Positions 7,869 through 15,745 are shown, numbered from the stretch's first letter. The stretch: 24,383 bases of DNA from Brachyspira sp949287565 (GCF_036997615.1 NZ_JAWLQA010000047.1), one strand, 5' to 3'. Program-made: numbers and translations. The notes: generated by a model not told the origin, from the sequence alone.

Positions 7869-9122
7869 ATGAAAATATTAGTTATAGGTTCAGGTGCCAG
7901 AGAGCATGCTATTTGTAATAATTTGCTCAAGAATGAAAAAGTCTTAAAAGTTTACTGTGCTCCGGGAAATGCAGGAACTGCTAAAGAAAAAAATTGTGAA
8001 AATGTTAAAATTTCTACTATAGATGAGATTTTAAATTTTGCTAAAAAGGAAAGCATTGATTTAACTATTGTAGGAAGCGAAGAGATGCTTGTGTATGGAA
8101 TAGTAGATAAGTTTGAAGAGAATGGACTTAAAATATTCGGTCCAAATAAACAGGCTGCCATACTTGAAGGTTCTAAGGCTTATGCTAAAGATTTTATGAA
8201 GAAGTACGGAGTAAAAACTGCTGAATACGAATTATTTACTGATTATAATAAGGCTAATGAATATTTAGATAAATGCAGTTATCCTATAGTTATAAAAGCT
8301 AGCGGTCTTGCTTTGGGAAAAGGCGTTTTAATATGTCAGGATAAAGAAGAAGCTAAAAATGCATTAGAAGATATAATGGTAAAAAAGATTTTTAAAGATG
8401 CTGGAAATGAAGTTGTAATTGAGGAGTTTTTAGAAGGAGTTGAGGCTTCTATACTTTCTGTAACTGACAGCAATGTTATAATACCTTTTATATCAGCTAA
8501 GGATCATAAAAAAGTTGGTGATAATGATACTGGAAATAATACAGGCGGAATGGGTGTTATATCTCCTAATCCTTATTATACAAAAGAGGCTGAAGAATTA
8601 TTCATTAAAGATATATTAGAGCCTACACTAAAAGGAATAAAAGCCGAAAAAATGTCTTTTGCTGGTATTATATTTTTTGGGCTTATGATAACAAAGAAAG
8701 GCGTATATTTACTTGAGTATAATGTTAGAATGGGGGATCCTGAAACTCAGGCAGTGCTTCAGCTTTTAGAAACTGATTATTTATCTATAATAGAATCAGC
8801 TATGAAAAGAGAATTATCAACTTTAAATATAATATGGAAAAATAAACATGCATGCTGTGTTGTAATGGCTTCCGGCGGTTATCCTGCCAACTATAATAAA
8901 GGATATAAAATAGAAGGTATAGATAAAATAAATGGACAATGTTTTATAGCTGGTGCTAAATTAGATGAAAATAATAATATAATCACAGACGGCGGAAGGG
9001 TTCTTAATGTTGTTAATATTGCTGATAGTTTAGAAGAGGCTAGAAAACTTACTTATGCTGATATAGAAAAAATAGATTTCAAAGATAAATATTATAGAAA
9101 AGATATAGGATTAATAAAATAA
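7869..9122 (+). CDS. purD: Phosphoribosylamine-glycine ligase
   Basis: PurD joins glycine to 5-phosphoribosylamine using ATP, the second step of purine synthesis. The 417 residues have the expected order: N-terminal nucleotide-binding-like domain (MKILVIGSGAREHA), PGNAGTA, IVGSEEMLVYGIVD, GPNKQAAILEGSKAYAK, the ATP-grasp domain (VIKASGLALGKGV, VVIEEFLEG), the glycine/PRA site DNDTGNNTGGMG, the metal-binding EYNVRMGDPETQ, and the C-terminal VMASGGYPANY. Family members usually have PL rather than ML in the VGSE motif; otherwise the signature is intact. The start is set by AAGGA eight bases before the ATG. A TATAAT at 7842-7847 could serve as its -10 box, but no good -35 is visible, so weak read-through from the Rpn gene 78 bases upstream is possible. 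Transcription ends at the hairpin at 9158-9202. Confidence 0.95.
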   Translation: MKILVIGSGAREHAICNNLLKNEKVLKVYCAPGNAGTAKEKNCENVKISTIDEILNFAKKESIDLTIVGSEEMLVYGIVDKFEENGLKIFGPNKQAAILEGSKAYAKDFMKKYGVKTAEYELFTDYNKANEYLDKCSYPIVIKASGLALGKGVLICQDKEEAKNALEDIMVKKIFKDAGNEVVIEEFLEGVEASILSVTDSNVIIPFISAKDHKKVGDNDTGNNTGGMGVISPNPYYTKEAEELFIKDILEPTLKGIKAEKMSFAGIIFFGLMITKKGVYLLEYNVRMGDPETQAVLQLLETDYLSIIESAMKRELSTLNIIWKNKHACCVVMASGGYPANYNKGYKIEGIDKINGQCFIAGAKLDENNNIITDGGRVLNVVNIADSLEEARKLTYADIEKIDFKDKYYRKDIGLIK

Positions 9123-9157
9123 ATATATTTCAAAAATTAATATAATGAATTTGATGA

Positions 9158-9202
9158 TTTTGGGTTTGTATTAAGAATATAATACTTAATATAAACCCAA
9201 AA
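9158..9202. terminator. Bidirectional terminator between purD and the LRR lipoprotein gene
   Basis: An 18-bp stem with one G-T pair (TTTTGGGTTTGTATTAAG at 9158-9175, complement at 9185-9202) and a nine-base loop is flanked by T-rich DNA on the right and A/T-rich DNA on the left. It lies 35 bases past the purD stop and six bases past the restored stop of the opposing lipoprotein gene, so both convergent units share it. Confidence 0.85.
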
Positions 9203-9208
9203 ATTTTA

Positions 9209-9410
9209 TTATTCTCTTATAATATTTACAGTAGCATCTATACCTAAAGTATTTCTCCATTCAGCATCTGATGCACTACTGCTTGCAGGTATATATACTG
9301 TTTTTAAAGGGCATCCAGCAAATACACTTGCGCCCACAGTTATTGATGCAGGATTATCATTTAAAAATTTAATGCTTTCAAAATTTTTGCTATAATAAAA
9401 AGCAAATTTT
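9209..9410 (-). pseudogene. Out-of-frame C-terminus of the LRR lipoprotein
   Basis: In another frame the leucine-rich protein continues beyond its present stop: FAFYYSKNFESIKFLNDN, then PASITVGASVFAGCPLKTVY and IPASSSASDAEWRN, ending NIIRE before TAA at 9209-9211. The repeat pattern (AF...SI.F, VFAGC.LK.VYIP) keeps its register, so it is former or recoverable coding sequence. One added T in the TTT run near 9404-9406 (coding AATTTTGCT) rejoins the frames and gives 313 residues. Confidence 0.8.
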
Positions 9411-10149
9411 CTATAGTTTTTACAGAAGCTGGTATAGTTATAGTATTAAGAGAGCCGCAGCTTTCAAACATACCTTCAGATATTGTTTCTAAATTATTTG
9501 GTAATTTTATGTCTATTAAATTCTCACAATCTCCAAAGGCAGTTTTACCTATAGAAGTTACAGAATCAGGAATTTCAATACTTGCAAAGCCGCATTCCTT
9601 TAATGCTAATTCACCTATTGTTTTTAATGAGTTAGGAAGTTTTAATGATTTTAGATTATAACATCCTATAAGTCCTCGGTTACCTATTGTTATCAAATTA
9701 CTTGGAAGTGTTATTTCTGTTAATTCAGGGCAATAAAAGCTATATTCTCCTGTTTCTGTTATAGTGTCAGGAAATGTTATTTTTACTATTGATTTATTTA
9801 TAGCATTTGCCCCAAACAAATTATCTGGGATTTTATTGTTTGGGAAAATTACATTATCAAGAGATATTTCTATTTTTATATTTTTTAAAGAAATTTTTTC
9901 AAGCATTTGACTTATTGAAGTCCAAATATCATATTTTTTTGTTGATGTGCCTGTAAAAATTAATTTGTATTGCCCATTATGATCTGCAGCATATCTTTTT
10001 AATGCTTCTTCCATGTTTTGAGGATTAGCTTTATCTATTTCAAGAGCATATTCCAAGTCTGATGTATCTAAAATGTTTTCTACTAATGTTATAGAATTTC
10101 GGCAAGATGATAATATTATTAAAAGTGTTATAAGAATTATCTTTTTCAT
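9361..10149 (-). CDS. BspA-like leucine-rich repeat lipoprotein, frameshifted near the C-terminus
   Basis: The product starts with a lipoprotein signal (MKKIILITLLIILSSC, lipobox L13-S-S-C16) and should be anchored in a membrane facing the periplasm or cell surface. Residues about 115-250 are tandem LRR_5 (BspA/TpLRR-type) repeats of about 23 residues, each like SLKLPNSLKTIGELALKECG or SIEIPDSVTSIGKTAFGDCE. Such proteins often mediate adhesion or protein binding; the partner here is unknown. After PASVKTIEN the frame shifts to LLFIIAKILKALNF and stops at 9361, while the correct repeats continue in the next frame down to 9209. Whether this is a decayed gene, a slippage-controlled one or a sequencing error is open. 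The ATG lacks a Shine-Dalgarno site and sits just seven bases past a TATAAT. Confidence 0.85.
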   Translation of the reverse strand: MKKIILITLLIILSSCRNSITLVENILDTSDLEYALEIDKANPQNMEEALKRYAADHNGQYKLIFTGTSTKKYDIWTSISQMLEKISLKNIKIEISLDNVIFPNNKIPDNLFGANAINKSIVKITFPDTITETGEYSFYCPELTEITLPSNLITIGNRGLIGCYNLKSLKLPNSLKTIGELALKECGFASIEIPDSVTSIGKTAFGDCENLIDIKLPNNLETISEGMFESCGSLNTITIPASVKTIENLLFIIAKILKALNF

Positions 10150-10156
10150 ACTAAAT

Positions 10157-10186
10157 ATTATAACAATTATTTATTATAATTGTTAA
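10157..10186 (-). promoter_or_regulatory. Promoter and inverted repeat of the LRR lipoprotein gene
   Basis: Minus-strand TTAACA (10181-10186), an 18-base spacer and TATAAT (10157-10162). The predicted transcription start is at or within a base or two of the ATG at 10149, so the message is leaderless or nearly so. A 9-bp inverted repeat (AACAATTAT at 10162-10170, ATAATTGTT at 10176-10184) fills the spacer, where a dimeric regulator could bind. Confidence 0.5.
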
Positions 10187-10330
10187 TAAAAAATTATCTA
10201 ATTTAGAATTAAATTTTATTTTTCATAAATCAATTAATATATATATTAAAAATTTAATAAACTTTCATTTATGTAAATAAAATTAAAATACTTATATTCT
10301 TAAAGTTAGATTTTTAGTTTTATTTTAAAT

Positions 10331-10639
10331 CCCGCCCTCTAGTCTTTTTAAATTTATATGTTATTTTTGTATTATATTTCATTTTTGTTTTTATCTGTAA
10401 TTATAGCACCCGCCCAAAATTTTATTAAGATTTATAATATATCAACCGCACGCAGAATAATACTATAAATATAAATGAATTAATAATAACACTTAAACTA
10501 TATAATAAATTTTGTTTACCGTGCGTTAAAGAGATTGAAAATTTAATTTAAACTTGGGTGGGTTCTATATTTTCTGATTTAGTTTATAAGAAAGTATTAA
10601 TTAAAAAATTATATGAATTTATTAAGGAAATAGGGCGGG
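10331..10639. repeat. Large diverged palindromic element with GC-rich blocks
   Basis: Three pairs of complementary GC-rich blocks are nested about one centre near 10485.5: CCCGCCCT (10331-10338) with AGGGCGGG (10632-10639); ACCCGCCCAA (10408-10417) with TTGGGTGGGT (10554-10563, one G-T pair); CGCACG (10447-10452) with CGTGCG (10520-10525). Intervals between blocks are nearly equal in the two arms (69 and 68 bases, then 29 and 28), and the AT-rich arm sequences are recognisably similar after reverse complement. The element could form a giant hairpin in DNA or RNA. It fills most of the 573-base gap between the LRR gene and the symporter gene. A shorter relative is at 3704-3901. No protein is encoded with confidence. 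The function is unknown: possibilities include a MITE-like mobile element, a structured RNA or a protein-binding array. Confidence 0.75.
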
Positions 10640-10661
10640 CATATGTAATTAAATCTACAAT

Positions 10662-10691
10662 AAAAAAGGACAGCCCTTTTAAAGACTATCC
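10662..10691 (-). terminator. Intrinsic terminator of the symporter gene
   Basis: On the minus strand the RNA forms a nine-pair stem (GGAUAGUCU with GGGCUGUCC, three of them G-U) and a six-base loop, followed by six U (10662-10667). The three wobble pairs would be mismatches on the other strand, which fixes the direction. It ends 31 bases past the stop codon of the symporter gene. Confidence 0.85.
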
Positions 10692-10722
10692 TTTTTTATA
10701 TTCTCATTTTAATTTAATAAAA

Positions 10723-11904
10723 TCAAGCGGCATCTTTTTTTATTCTAGTTTGATAGAACCAATCAACAAATACAGCTATAGCATTATCACCTGATACATT
10801 AGCAGCAGTACCGAATGAGTCTTGAGTCAAATATAATGCTATCATCAAACCTTGTAATTCTTCTCCAGTTATTCCAATCATATAGAAGAAAGGTAAAGCA
10901 CTCATAACAGCACCACCGGGAGCACCAGGAGCTGCTACCATAGCTACTCCTAACATAAGTAGGAAAGGAAGTATAGAACTGTAAGTAGGATTTTGTCCTA
11001 AAATTAATATAACAGCAGTAGAACATGAAGTTAATGTAATCATAGAACCTGCTAAGTGTATAGTGGCACAAAGCGGTATTACAAATTTTCTAATCTGTTC
11101 AGATACTCCATTTTTCTCAGCAGCTATTAAACTAACAGGAATTGTTGCAGCACTGCTCTGAGTACCTACAGCAGTAAAGTATGGCGGAATCTGATTTCTA
11201 ATAAGCATTATAGGAGACTTCTTTGCTATAAGTCCTGATATTACAAATAAAGCAGTAATATAAAGTATATGAAGAGTAATAACAACAGCAAATACTTTAC
11301 CAAATATTATAAGTATATGCTGTATACTTCCGGCATAAGCTAAATTCGCAAATGTACCTAAAATATGTAAAGGAAGTATAGGAATTATTATATTTTTTAA
11401 AATTGCTTGTATAACTTCTTCAGAGTCTCTTACTATAGAAAATAATTCTTCACCTTGTTTTTTAGGTCTTAGCATTGTTATACCAATACCTAATATAAAA
11501 GCAAATACTACAGCAGATGTAACATCAAATAATGGTTTAAGAGGTATAGTAAAATAGCTGTCTAAGCCAGATTCAATTTTTACACTGCTTAAAGCTGCAG
11601 CACCTAAAAGAGTAGGGAAAAGATTAGAAGCTACTAAAAATGCTATACTTCCAGCTAATAAAGTAGAACCATAAGATATAGCAACTGTAATTCCTATTAA
11701 TTTAGTTGCACCTTCTGTTAGGTTTGCAATACCATAACCAATAAAAGCCACTATCATAAGAGGTATAATAAAATTTAAGAATAAACTGAATATGCTGCTT
11801 ATAGTTACAAAAATTCTTATCACAGGAGCAGGAAGAAACATACCAACTAATATACCCAGAATTATACCTATAATAATTCTAGGTAAGAGACCTATTTTTT
11901 TCAT
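10723..11904 (-). CDS. Dicarboxylate/amino acid:cation symporter family (DAACS), non-acidic type
   Basis: This 393-residue integral membrane protein has the glutamate-transporter fold signatures: eight hydrophobic segments, the hairpin-1 serine-rich loop (TQSSAATIPVS, about residue 245), the TM7 region (HLAGSMITLTS), the hairpin-2 loop (APGAPGG) and the TM8 motif DSFGTAANVSGD (362-373). The family couples uptake of acidic or neutral amino acids to Na+ or H+. In archaeal GltPh the TM8 motif reads D394-x-x-R397-T-x-x-N401-x-x-x-D405, and R397 holds the substrate's side-chain carboxylate. Here that position is G365, so the substrate is probably not aspartate or glutamate; a neutral amino acid is the likeliest inference. 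GGAGAAAG precedes the ATG, a promoter lies at 11944-11971, and the gene ends at its own terminator. It is divergent from ispF. Confidence 0.85.
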   Translation of the reverse strand: MKKIGLLPRIIIGIILGILVGMFLPAPVIRIFVTISSIFSLFLNFIIPLMIVAFIGYGIANLTEGATKLIGITVAISYGSTLLAGSIAFLVASNLFPTLLGAAALSSVKIESGLDSYFTIPLKPLFDVTSAVVFAFILGIGITMLRPKKQGEELFSIVRDSEEVIQAILKNIIIPILPLHILGTFANLAYAGSIQHILIIFGKVFAVVITLHILYITALFVISGLIAKKSPIMLIRNQIPPYFTAVGTQSSAATIPVSLIAAEKNGVSEQIRKFVIPLCATIHLAGSMITLTSCSTAVILILGQNPTYSSILPFLLMLGVAMVAAPGAPGGAVMSALPFFYMIGITGEELQGLMIALYLTQDSFGTAANVSGDNAIAVFVDWFYQTRIKKDAA

Positions 11905-11943
11905 TTTCTTTCTCCGTATATTTTATATTTTTCTATGTATAGT

Positions 11944-11971
11944 ATTATATAAATTTTTTATGTTCATTCAA
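11944..11971 (-). promoter_or_regulatory. Promoter for the symporter gene
   Basis: Minus-strand TTGAAT (11966-11971), 16-base spacer, TATAAT (11944-11949). The predicted leader is about 33 bases and includes GGAGAAAG just before the ATG at 11904. Confidence 0.6.
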
Positions 11972-12080
11972 CTAGTATATGTAAATTTTAGTTCTTTTTA
12001 TTTTATATATAAATATAGTATCTATTTTATTATACAAATCATACTTAGTTGATTGCTAAAAAATTATGCAAGATTTTATA

Positions 12081-12110
12081 TTATATAAGTATTATAGTAA
12101 TACTATATAA
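12081..12110. promoter_or_regulatory. Imperfect inverted repeat upstream of the ispF promoter
   Basis: TTATATAAGTATTA (12081-12094) and TAATACTATATAA (12098-12110) are complementary except for one extra base, with a three-base centre. It ends six bases before the ispF -35 box, a typical place for an activator or repressor. Chance occurrence in such AT-rich DNA is possible. Confidence 0.3.
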
Positions 12111-12116
12111 AATAAT

Positions 12117-12144
12117 TTGACAAATTAATCTATTTTAGTATAAT
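12117..12144 (+). promoter_or_regulatory. Promoter of the ispF operon
   Basis: A perfect TTGACA (12117-12122) and a perfect TATAAT (12139-12144) are separated by 16 bases. Predicted transcription start near 12151, giving a leader of about 23 bases with AAGGA before the ispF ATG. It is the strongest promoter match in the window. Confidence 0.75.
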
Positions 12145-12173
12145 TTAAATAGTATAATTAAGGATATTAGTAA

Positions 12174-12650
12174 ATGAGAATAGGCTATGGATACGATTCA
12201 CATGTATTTGCCGAGAATCGTAAATTGATATTGTCAGGGATAGAAATTCCTTATGAATTGGGGTTAAAAGGTCATTCAGATGCAGATGCTGTCATTCATG
12301 CTTTAATAGATTCTATATTGGGAGCTTTAGCATTGGGGGATATAGGAAGCCATTTTCCTGATAATGATGAAAAATATAAAGATATTTCTTCCATAGTTCT
12401 ATTGGAAAAAACAGTTTCAATTATGAAAGAAAAAAATTATGAAATATCAAATACTGATATCACAATTATATTAGAAAAACCAAAATTAAGAAAATATATA
12501 GACACTATGAGAGAAAATCTATCCAAGATTCTTAAAACTGATATAGAAAATGTTTCGATAAAAGCTAAAACTAATGAAAAAATGGATTCTATAGGCAGAG
12601 GAGAGGGTATAGCAGTTCATTGTGTATCTTTACTAAAAAAAATAAAATAA
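12174..12650 (+). CDS. ispF: 2-C-methyl-D-erythritol 2,4-cyclodiphosphate synthase
   Basis: IspF closes the cyclic diphosphate in the MEP pathway, releasing CMP; it is a cytosolic homotrimer. At 158 residues it is of normal length. The metal ligands align exactly with E. coli numbering: D8 and H10 (GYDSH) and H42 (DAVIHAL). GHSDAD (33-38), LGDIGSHFPD (55-64) and the C-terminal AKTNEKMDSIGRGEGIA are the other family signatures. The usual GHGYDVH start is GYGYDSH here, a conservative change. AAGGA lies nine bases before the ATG. It is the first gene after a consensus promoter and is followed after 16 bases by a squalene-synthase-like gene, so it shows that this organism uses the MEP rather than the mevalonate route at this step. 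Confidence 0.95.
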   Translation: MRIGYGYDSHVFAENRKLILSGIEIPYELGLKGHSDADAVIHALIDSILGALALGDIGSHFPDNDEKYKDISSIVLLEKTVSIMKEKNYEISNTDITIILEKPKLRKYIDTMRENLSKILKTDIENVSIKAKTNEKMDSIGRGEGIAVHCVSLLKKIK

Positions 12651-12666
12651 AACTTAGGAAAAATAT

Positions 12667-13671
12667 ATGGCAACAAAAATTAATACGAAATATTTACTAG
12701 ATTTAGTTTCAAGAAGCTTTGCTTTGACTATACCGCTATTGGATAAGAATAAAAAAAATAAAGTTGAAGTTCAGTATTTGCTTGCTAGAATAATAGACAC
12801 AATAGAAGATTCTACTCATAGTGCTGAAGATAAAGAAACATTAATAACAGCTTTTATAAATATATTAAAAACAGAAAATATAGATAATTTAGAAAATTTT
12901 AAAAATGTAGTTATAGCAAATTCGATAAATGAAAATGATAAAGTCTTAATAGAAAATATAGATATTGTGGTTAAATCTTTTTTTACTTTTAAGCAGGAAA
13001 TAAAAAATATATCTATTTCATATTTGAGGGAAATGGGTTATGGTATGGTTTATTATCAGGATCATACTATATCAACATTTGAAGATTTAGATGATTATTG
13101 TTATTATGTTGCAGGCACTGTGGGACTTTATCTTACTGAGCTTGCAAAAATATTGGATAATATAGAATTGGATAGAGAAAAAGCTAAGAGTTTAGGAAGA
13201 TTTTTGCAGAAAGTTAATATTATTAAAGATGCAAAATTAGATTATGAAGAAAAAAGAGTTTTTTGGCCTATAAGTTTATTTGAAAATGAGAATCCTGCCC
13301 CATATTTTGAAGATGGTGCTTATATGGATAAGTCTATGGAAATCTTAGTGAAGATGGTAGAATCAGCTATGAATGAATTTAGGGATTCTATAGAATATAT
13401 TATGTCTATAGATAAAAAAGCATTAGGTTATAGGCATTTTTGTTTAGTTGCTGCTTTAATGGGATATGAAACTATAAAACTTATGAAGAGCAATTATAAT
13501 ATATTTATGGGTGAAACTGTAAAAATTCCTAGAAAAAATACTTTAGAGATAGTTGCAAAAGTTAAAGCTGATTATTATACAAATAAGAGATTAGAAGACT
13601 TATTAGAAAAAGCATTTACAAAAGAATCAGGACAAAGCGAATCAGAAAGTTCTGCAAATAACAATGAATAA
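12667..13671 (+). CDS. Squalene/phytoene synthase family protein, squalene-synthase-like
   Basis: The 334 residues carry the head-to-head prenyl synthase signatures: SRSFALTIPLL (15-25), the first aspartate-rich motif DTIED (44-48), GYGMVYYQD (124-132), DDYCYYVAGTVG (142-153) and LQKVNIIKD (180-188) before RVFWP. These resemble squalene synthases, including eukaryotic ones (YCHYVAG, LQKTNIIRD, FWP), more than phytoene synthases. The second motif is D188-A-K-L-D192, where the usual DxxED glutamate is leucine and the preceding arginine is lysine. No membrane anchor is seen, and the C-terminal tail is Ser/Glu/Asn-rich. Expected reaction: joining two farnesyl diphosphates. The end product in this organism is not evident, since no cyclase or desaturase is in the window. 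AGGA precedes the start, 16 bases after ispF. Confidence 0.8.
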   Translation: MATKINTKYLLDLVSRSFALTIPLLDKNKKNKVEVQYLLARIIDTIEDSTHSAEDKETLITAFINILKTENIDNLENFKNVVIANSINENDKVLIENIDIVVKSFFTFKQEIKNISISYLREMGYGMVYYQDHTISTFEDLDDYCYYVAGTVGLYLTELAKILDNIELDREKAKSLGRFLQKVNIIKDAKLDYEEKRVFWPISLFENENPAPYFEDGAYMDKSMEILVKMVESAMNEFRDSIEYIMSIDKKALGYRHFCLVAALMGYETIKLMKSNYNIFMGETVKIPRKNTLEIVAKVKADYYTNKRLEDLLEKAFTKESGQSESESSANNNE

Positions 13672-13763
13672 ATAAAGTATTATATTTAAAATTTAGAGTA
13701 TTGTTTTTTGTATTGATATATATTAAAATTATGTAAACTTTAAATTACGGAGCAGTATTTAGT

Positions 13764-15701
13764 ATGTTTATCAAAAAAATTTGTATTGTATTGGCAATTT
13801 TTATATTTAGTGCATTTAATTTATTTCCGCAGTCAAATAAAGAAGATGAAAATGTCTTTAAAGATTCTCAATATATAAAAAGTGAAGAAGAGGCAAAAGC
13901 TGCATATAGTTTGGCTTTATATTATAAAGAACGTGCTTTGGCAAGTAAAACTTTAACTGAACAAACTGTAAAAGATTTAGAAAGTGCTAAAGTAATACTT
14001 CAGGAAATTGTTAAATATGTACAAAATAAAGAGATATATATAACATTAGCTGAAACTCATGAAGCTTTGGGAGAATATTATGAGAGTTCTAGAATTTATG
14101 ATAGTTTAGTTTTTGATTCTCCTGAAGATATTGATATATTGTTTAAGGCAGCTGAAAGAAATATATTCATTATGAATAATGTTGATAAGGCTAGATATTA
14201 TTTAGAATATGCTTATGAAATAGATAATTCTAATAATGATGTTTTGATATTATTAGGTTATACTTATTATCAAAAAAGAGAGCTTGAGAAAGCTGTATAT
14301 TATTTTTCTAAAGTAGATGAAGCTAAAAAGCCAAGTAATAATAACAATTATTTAAGTTATTATAATTTTTATTATGGTATGAGCGAATTTTATTTAAGCA
14401 GATTTTCAAGTGCTATAGGCAGATTCAATAAACTTCAAAATGTTCAATTATCTCCAGCTGATAAATATACTGCTTCCTATGGTATAGTAAAGAGTTATCA
14501 GGCTTTAGAAAAATATAATGAAGCTTATTCTAATAGTATGGGTATAGAAGATGGTTTATTTTTGAGTGCGTATTTAAGTTTTATGTCTGATAAATATGAT
14601 GACGGTTTATTTGAAGAAATAGATCCGGCAAATCCTAATACTCCTAAAATATTATCTATTATTTCAGAAGCAGAAAGTTCAGGATATAGTAATGCGCTTA
14701 ATATTATCGAAACTGATTTAGATAGAAGAGAAATAGATTTAGATATTATACAGGCATATTATAAAATGATTTATAAAATAGGAAATAAAGAAAATAAAAT
14801 GAATTCTGAAATGGATATAATATCATTTTATTTAATGATAAAAAATATAGATGCTTTGCCTCAGCATATAGATAATTTAATTAGCTATGATAATAGCGGA
14901 AAATTCAATAATTTATATTTACAGGCTGCTTTGGAGTTTAAAAATCAAAATAATTTTAAATCATCAAAAGAGATGTTAAATAAATATTTATCTTTGGATA
15001 ATAGAAATATAAAAGAAAACGAATTAGTATCTTTAGTATTGACAGCAAGCGATATAGGAGAAAGCGAACTTGCTATAAGTGCTATTGAAAAATATGAAAA
15101 AGAAAAATATTCTTATAGCTATTTAAAAGCTTATGCGGCATTAATAAACAATGATGAAGTTAATGCCAATAAATATTTAAATGAAGATTTTGAATATTTC
15201 AGCAATAATAAATCAAATACTAATGATTATAGGATAAATATTCCTTATGTAACATCATTAGCATTAGATAATACAAATTCAGCCTTATTATATGCTAATT
15301 ATAAATATTCTCAGGATACAAGTTCAGCAGAAAATATGAATAGTTTATCTTGGGCATTGGTTTCATTAGGCAGTGATTTGGATAAAGCCATAAAACTTTC
15401 TCAAAGTGCCGTTCAGTTACAGCCTAATTCTCCTCATTATATAGACACTTTAGGTTTTGCCTATTATAAGAAAGGTGATTATGATAATGCTTTAAAAACT
15501 TTATTAAAAGCTGCTTTATATGTAGATGATGATTCTAAAGCTGAGATATATGCTCATATAGCTGATACTTATTATGCTAAGAATGATTATAAAAATGCTC
15601 TTAAATATTATAGAAAATCAATATCTTCATATAAAAAAGAATTCGATTATGATGAAAATAGAATAAAAGAGAGAATAGAAAGTTTAACAGAGAAACAATA
15701 A
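13764..15701 (+). CDS. Secreted tetratricopeptide repeat protein
   Basis: The 645-residue product has an N-terminal signal sequence (about residues 1-23, MFIKKICIVLAIFIFSAFNL then FPQ) and is then built almost wholly of helical repeats. Clear TPR units occur near residues 80-190 (ETHEALGEYYESSRIYDSL, LLGYTYYQKRELEKAVYYF) and 530-635 (SLSWALVSLGSDLDKAIKLS, TLGFAYYKKGDYDNALKTLL, HIADTYYAKNDYKNALKYYR); the middle is more diverged. No lipobox is present, so it is probably periplasmic. TPR proteins act as scaffolds. Together with the LolA/LolB-like gene 44 bases downstream, a role in envelope assembly is a reasonable guess. GGAG precedes the start by eleven bases. The 92-base gap upstream shows no terminator, so it is probably co-transcribed with ispF. 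Confidence 0.8.
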   Translation: MFIKKICIVLAIFIFSAFNLFPQSNKEDENVFKDSQYIKSEEEAKAAYSLALYYKERALASKTLTEQTVKDLESAKVILQEIVKYVQNKEIYITLAETHEALGEYYESSRIYDSLVFDSPEDIDILFKAAERNIFIMNNVDKARYYLEYAYEIDNSNNDVLILLGYTYYQKRELEKAVYYFSKVDEAKKPSNNNNYLSYYNFYYGMSEFYLSRFSSAIGRFNKLQNVQLSPADKYTASYGIVKSYQALEKYNEAYSNSMGIEDGLFLSAYLSFMSDKYDDGLFEEIDPANPNTPKILSIISEAESSGYSNALNIIETDLDRREIDLDIIQAYYKMIYKIGNKENKMNSEMDIISFYLMIKNIDALPQHIDNLISYDNSGKFNNLYLQAALEFKNQNNFKSSKEMLNKYLSLDNRNIKENELVSLVLTASDIGESELAISAIEKYEKEKYSYSYLKAYAALINNDEVNANKYLNEDFEYFSNNKSNTNDYRINIPYVTSLALDNTNSALLYANYKYSQDTSSAENMNSLSWALVSLGSDLDKAIKLSQSAVQLQPNSPHYIDTLGFAYYKKGDYDNALKTLLKAALYVDDDSKAEIYAHIADTYYAKNDYKNALKYYRKSISSYKKEFDYDENRIKERIESLTEKQ

Positions 15702-15745
15702 ATAGGTTTTATATTCTATATCTATTTTTAAGAGGTTTATAAATA

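Noticed and set aside
10558..10794. Plus-strand open frame of 78 codons
   Set aside because: It runs through the symporter terminator and into the 3' end of the symporter gene on the other strand, and its first half is the right arm of the palindromic element. It has no ribosome-binding site.
10799..11071. Minus-strand frame rich in Cys, Tyr and Ser
   Set aside because: It is an alternate-frame reading of the symporter gene, whose own frame carries all family motifs.
11792..12052. Plus-strand open frame of 86 codons
   Set aside because: It overlaps the start and promoter of the symporter gene on the opposite strand. The composition is low-complexity Phe/Ile/Tyr, as expected from AT-rich DNA.
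13701..13739. Separate promoter for the secreted TPR gene
   Set aside because: TTGTTT-17-TAAAAT and TTGATA-15-TAAACT can be drawn, but both are poor and compete; continued transcription from the ispF promoter is the simpler reading.
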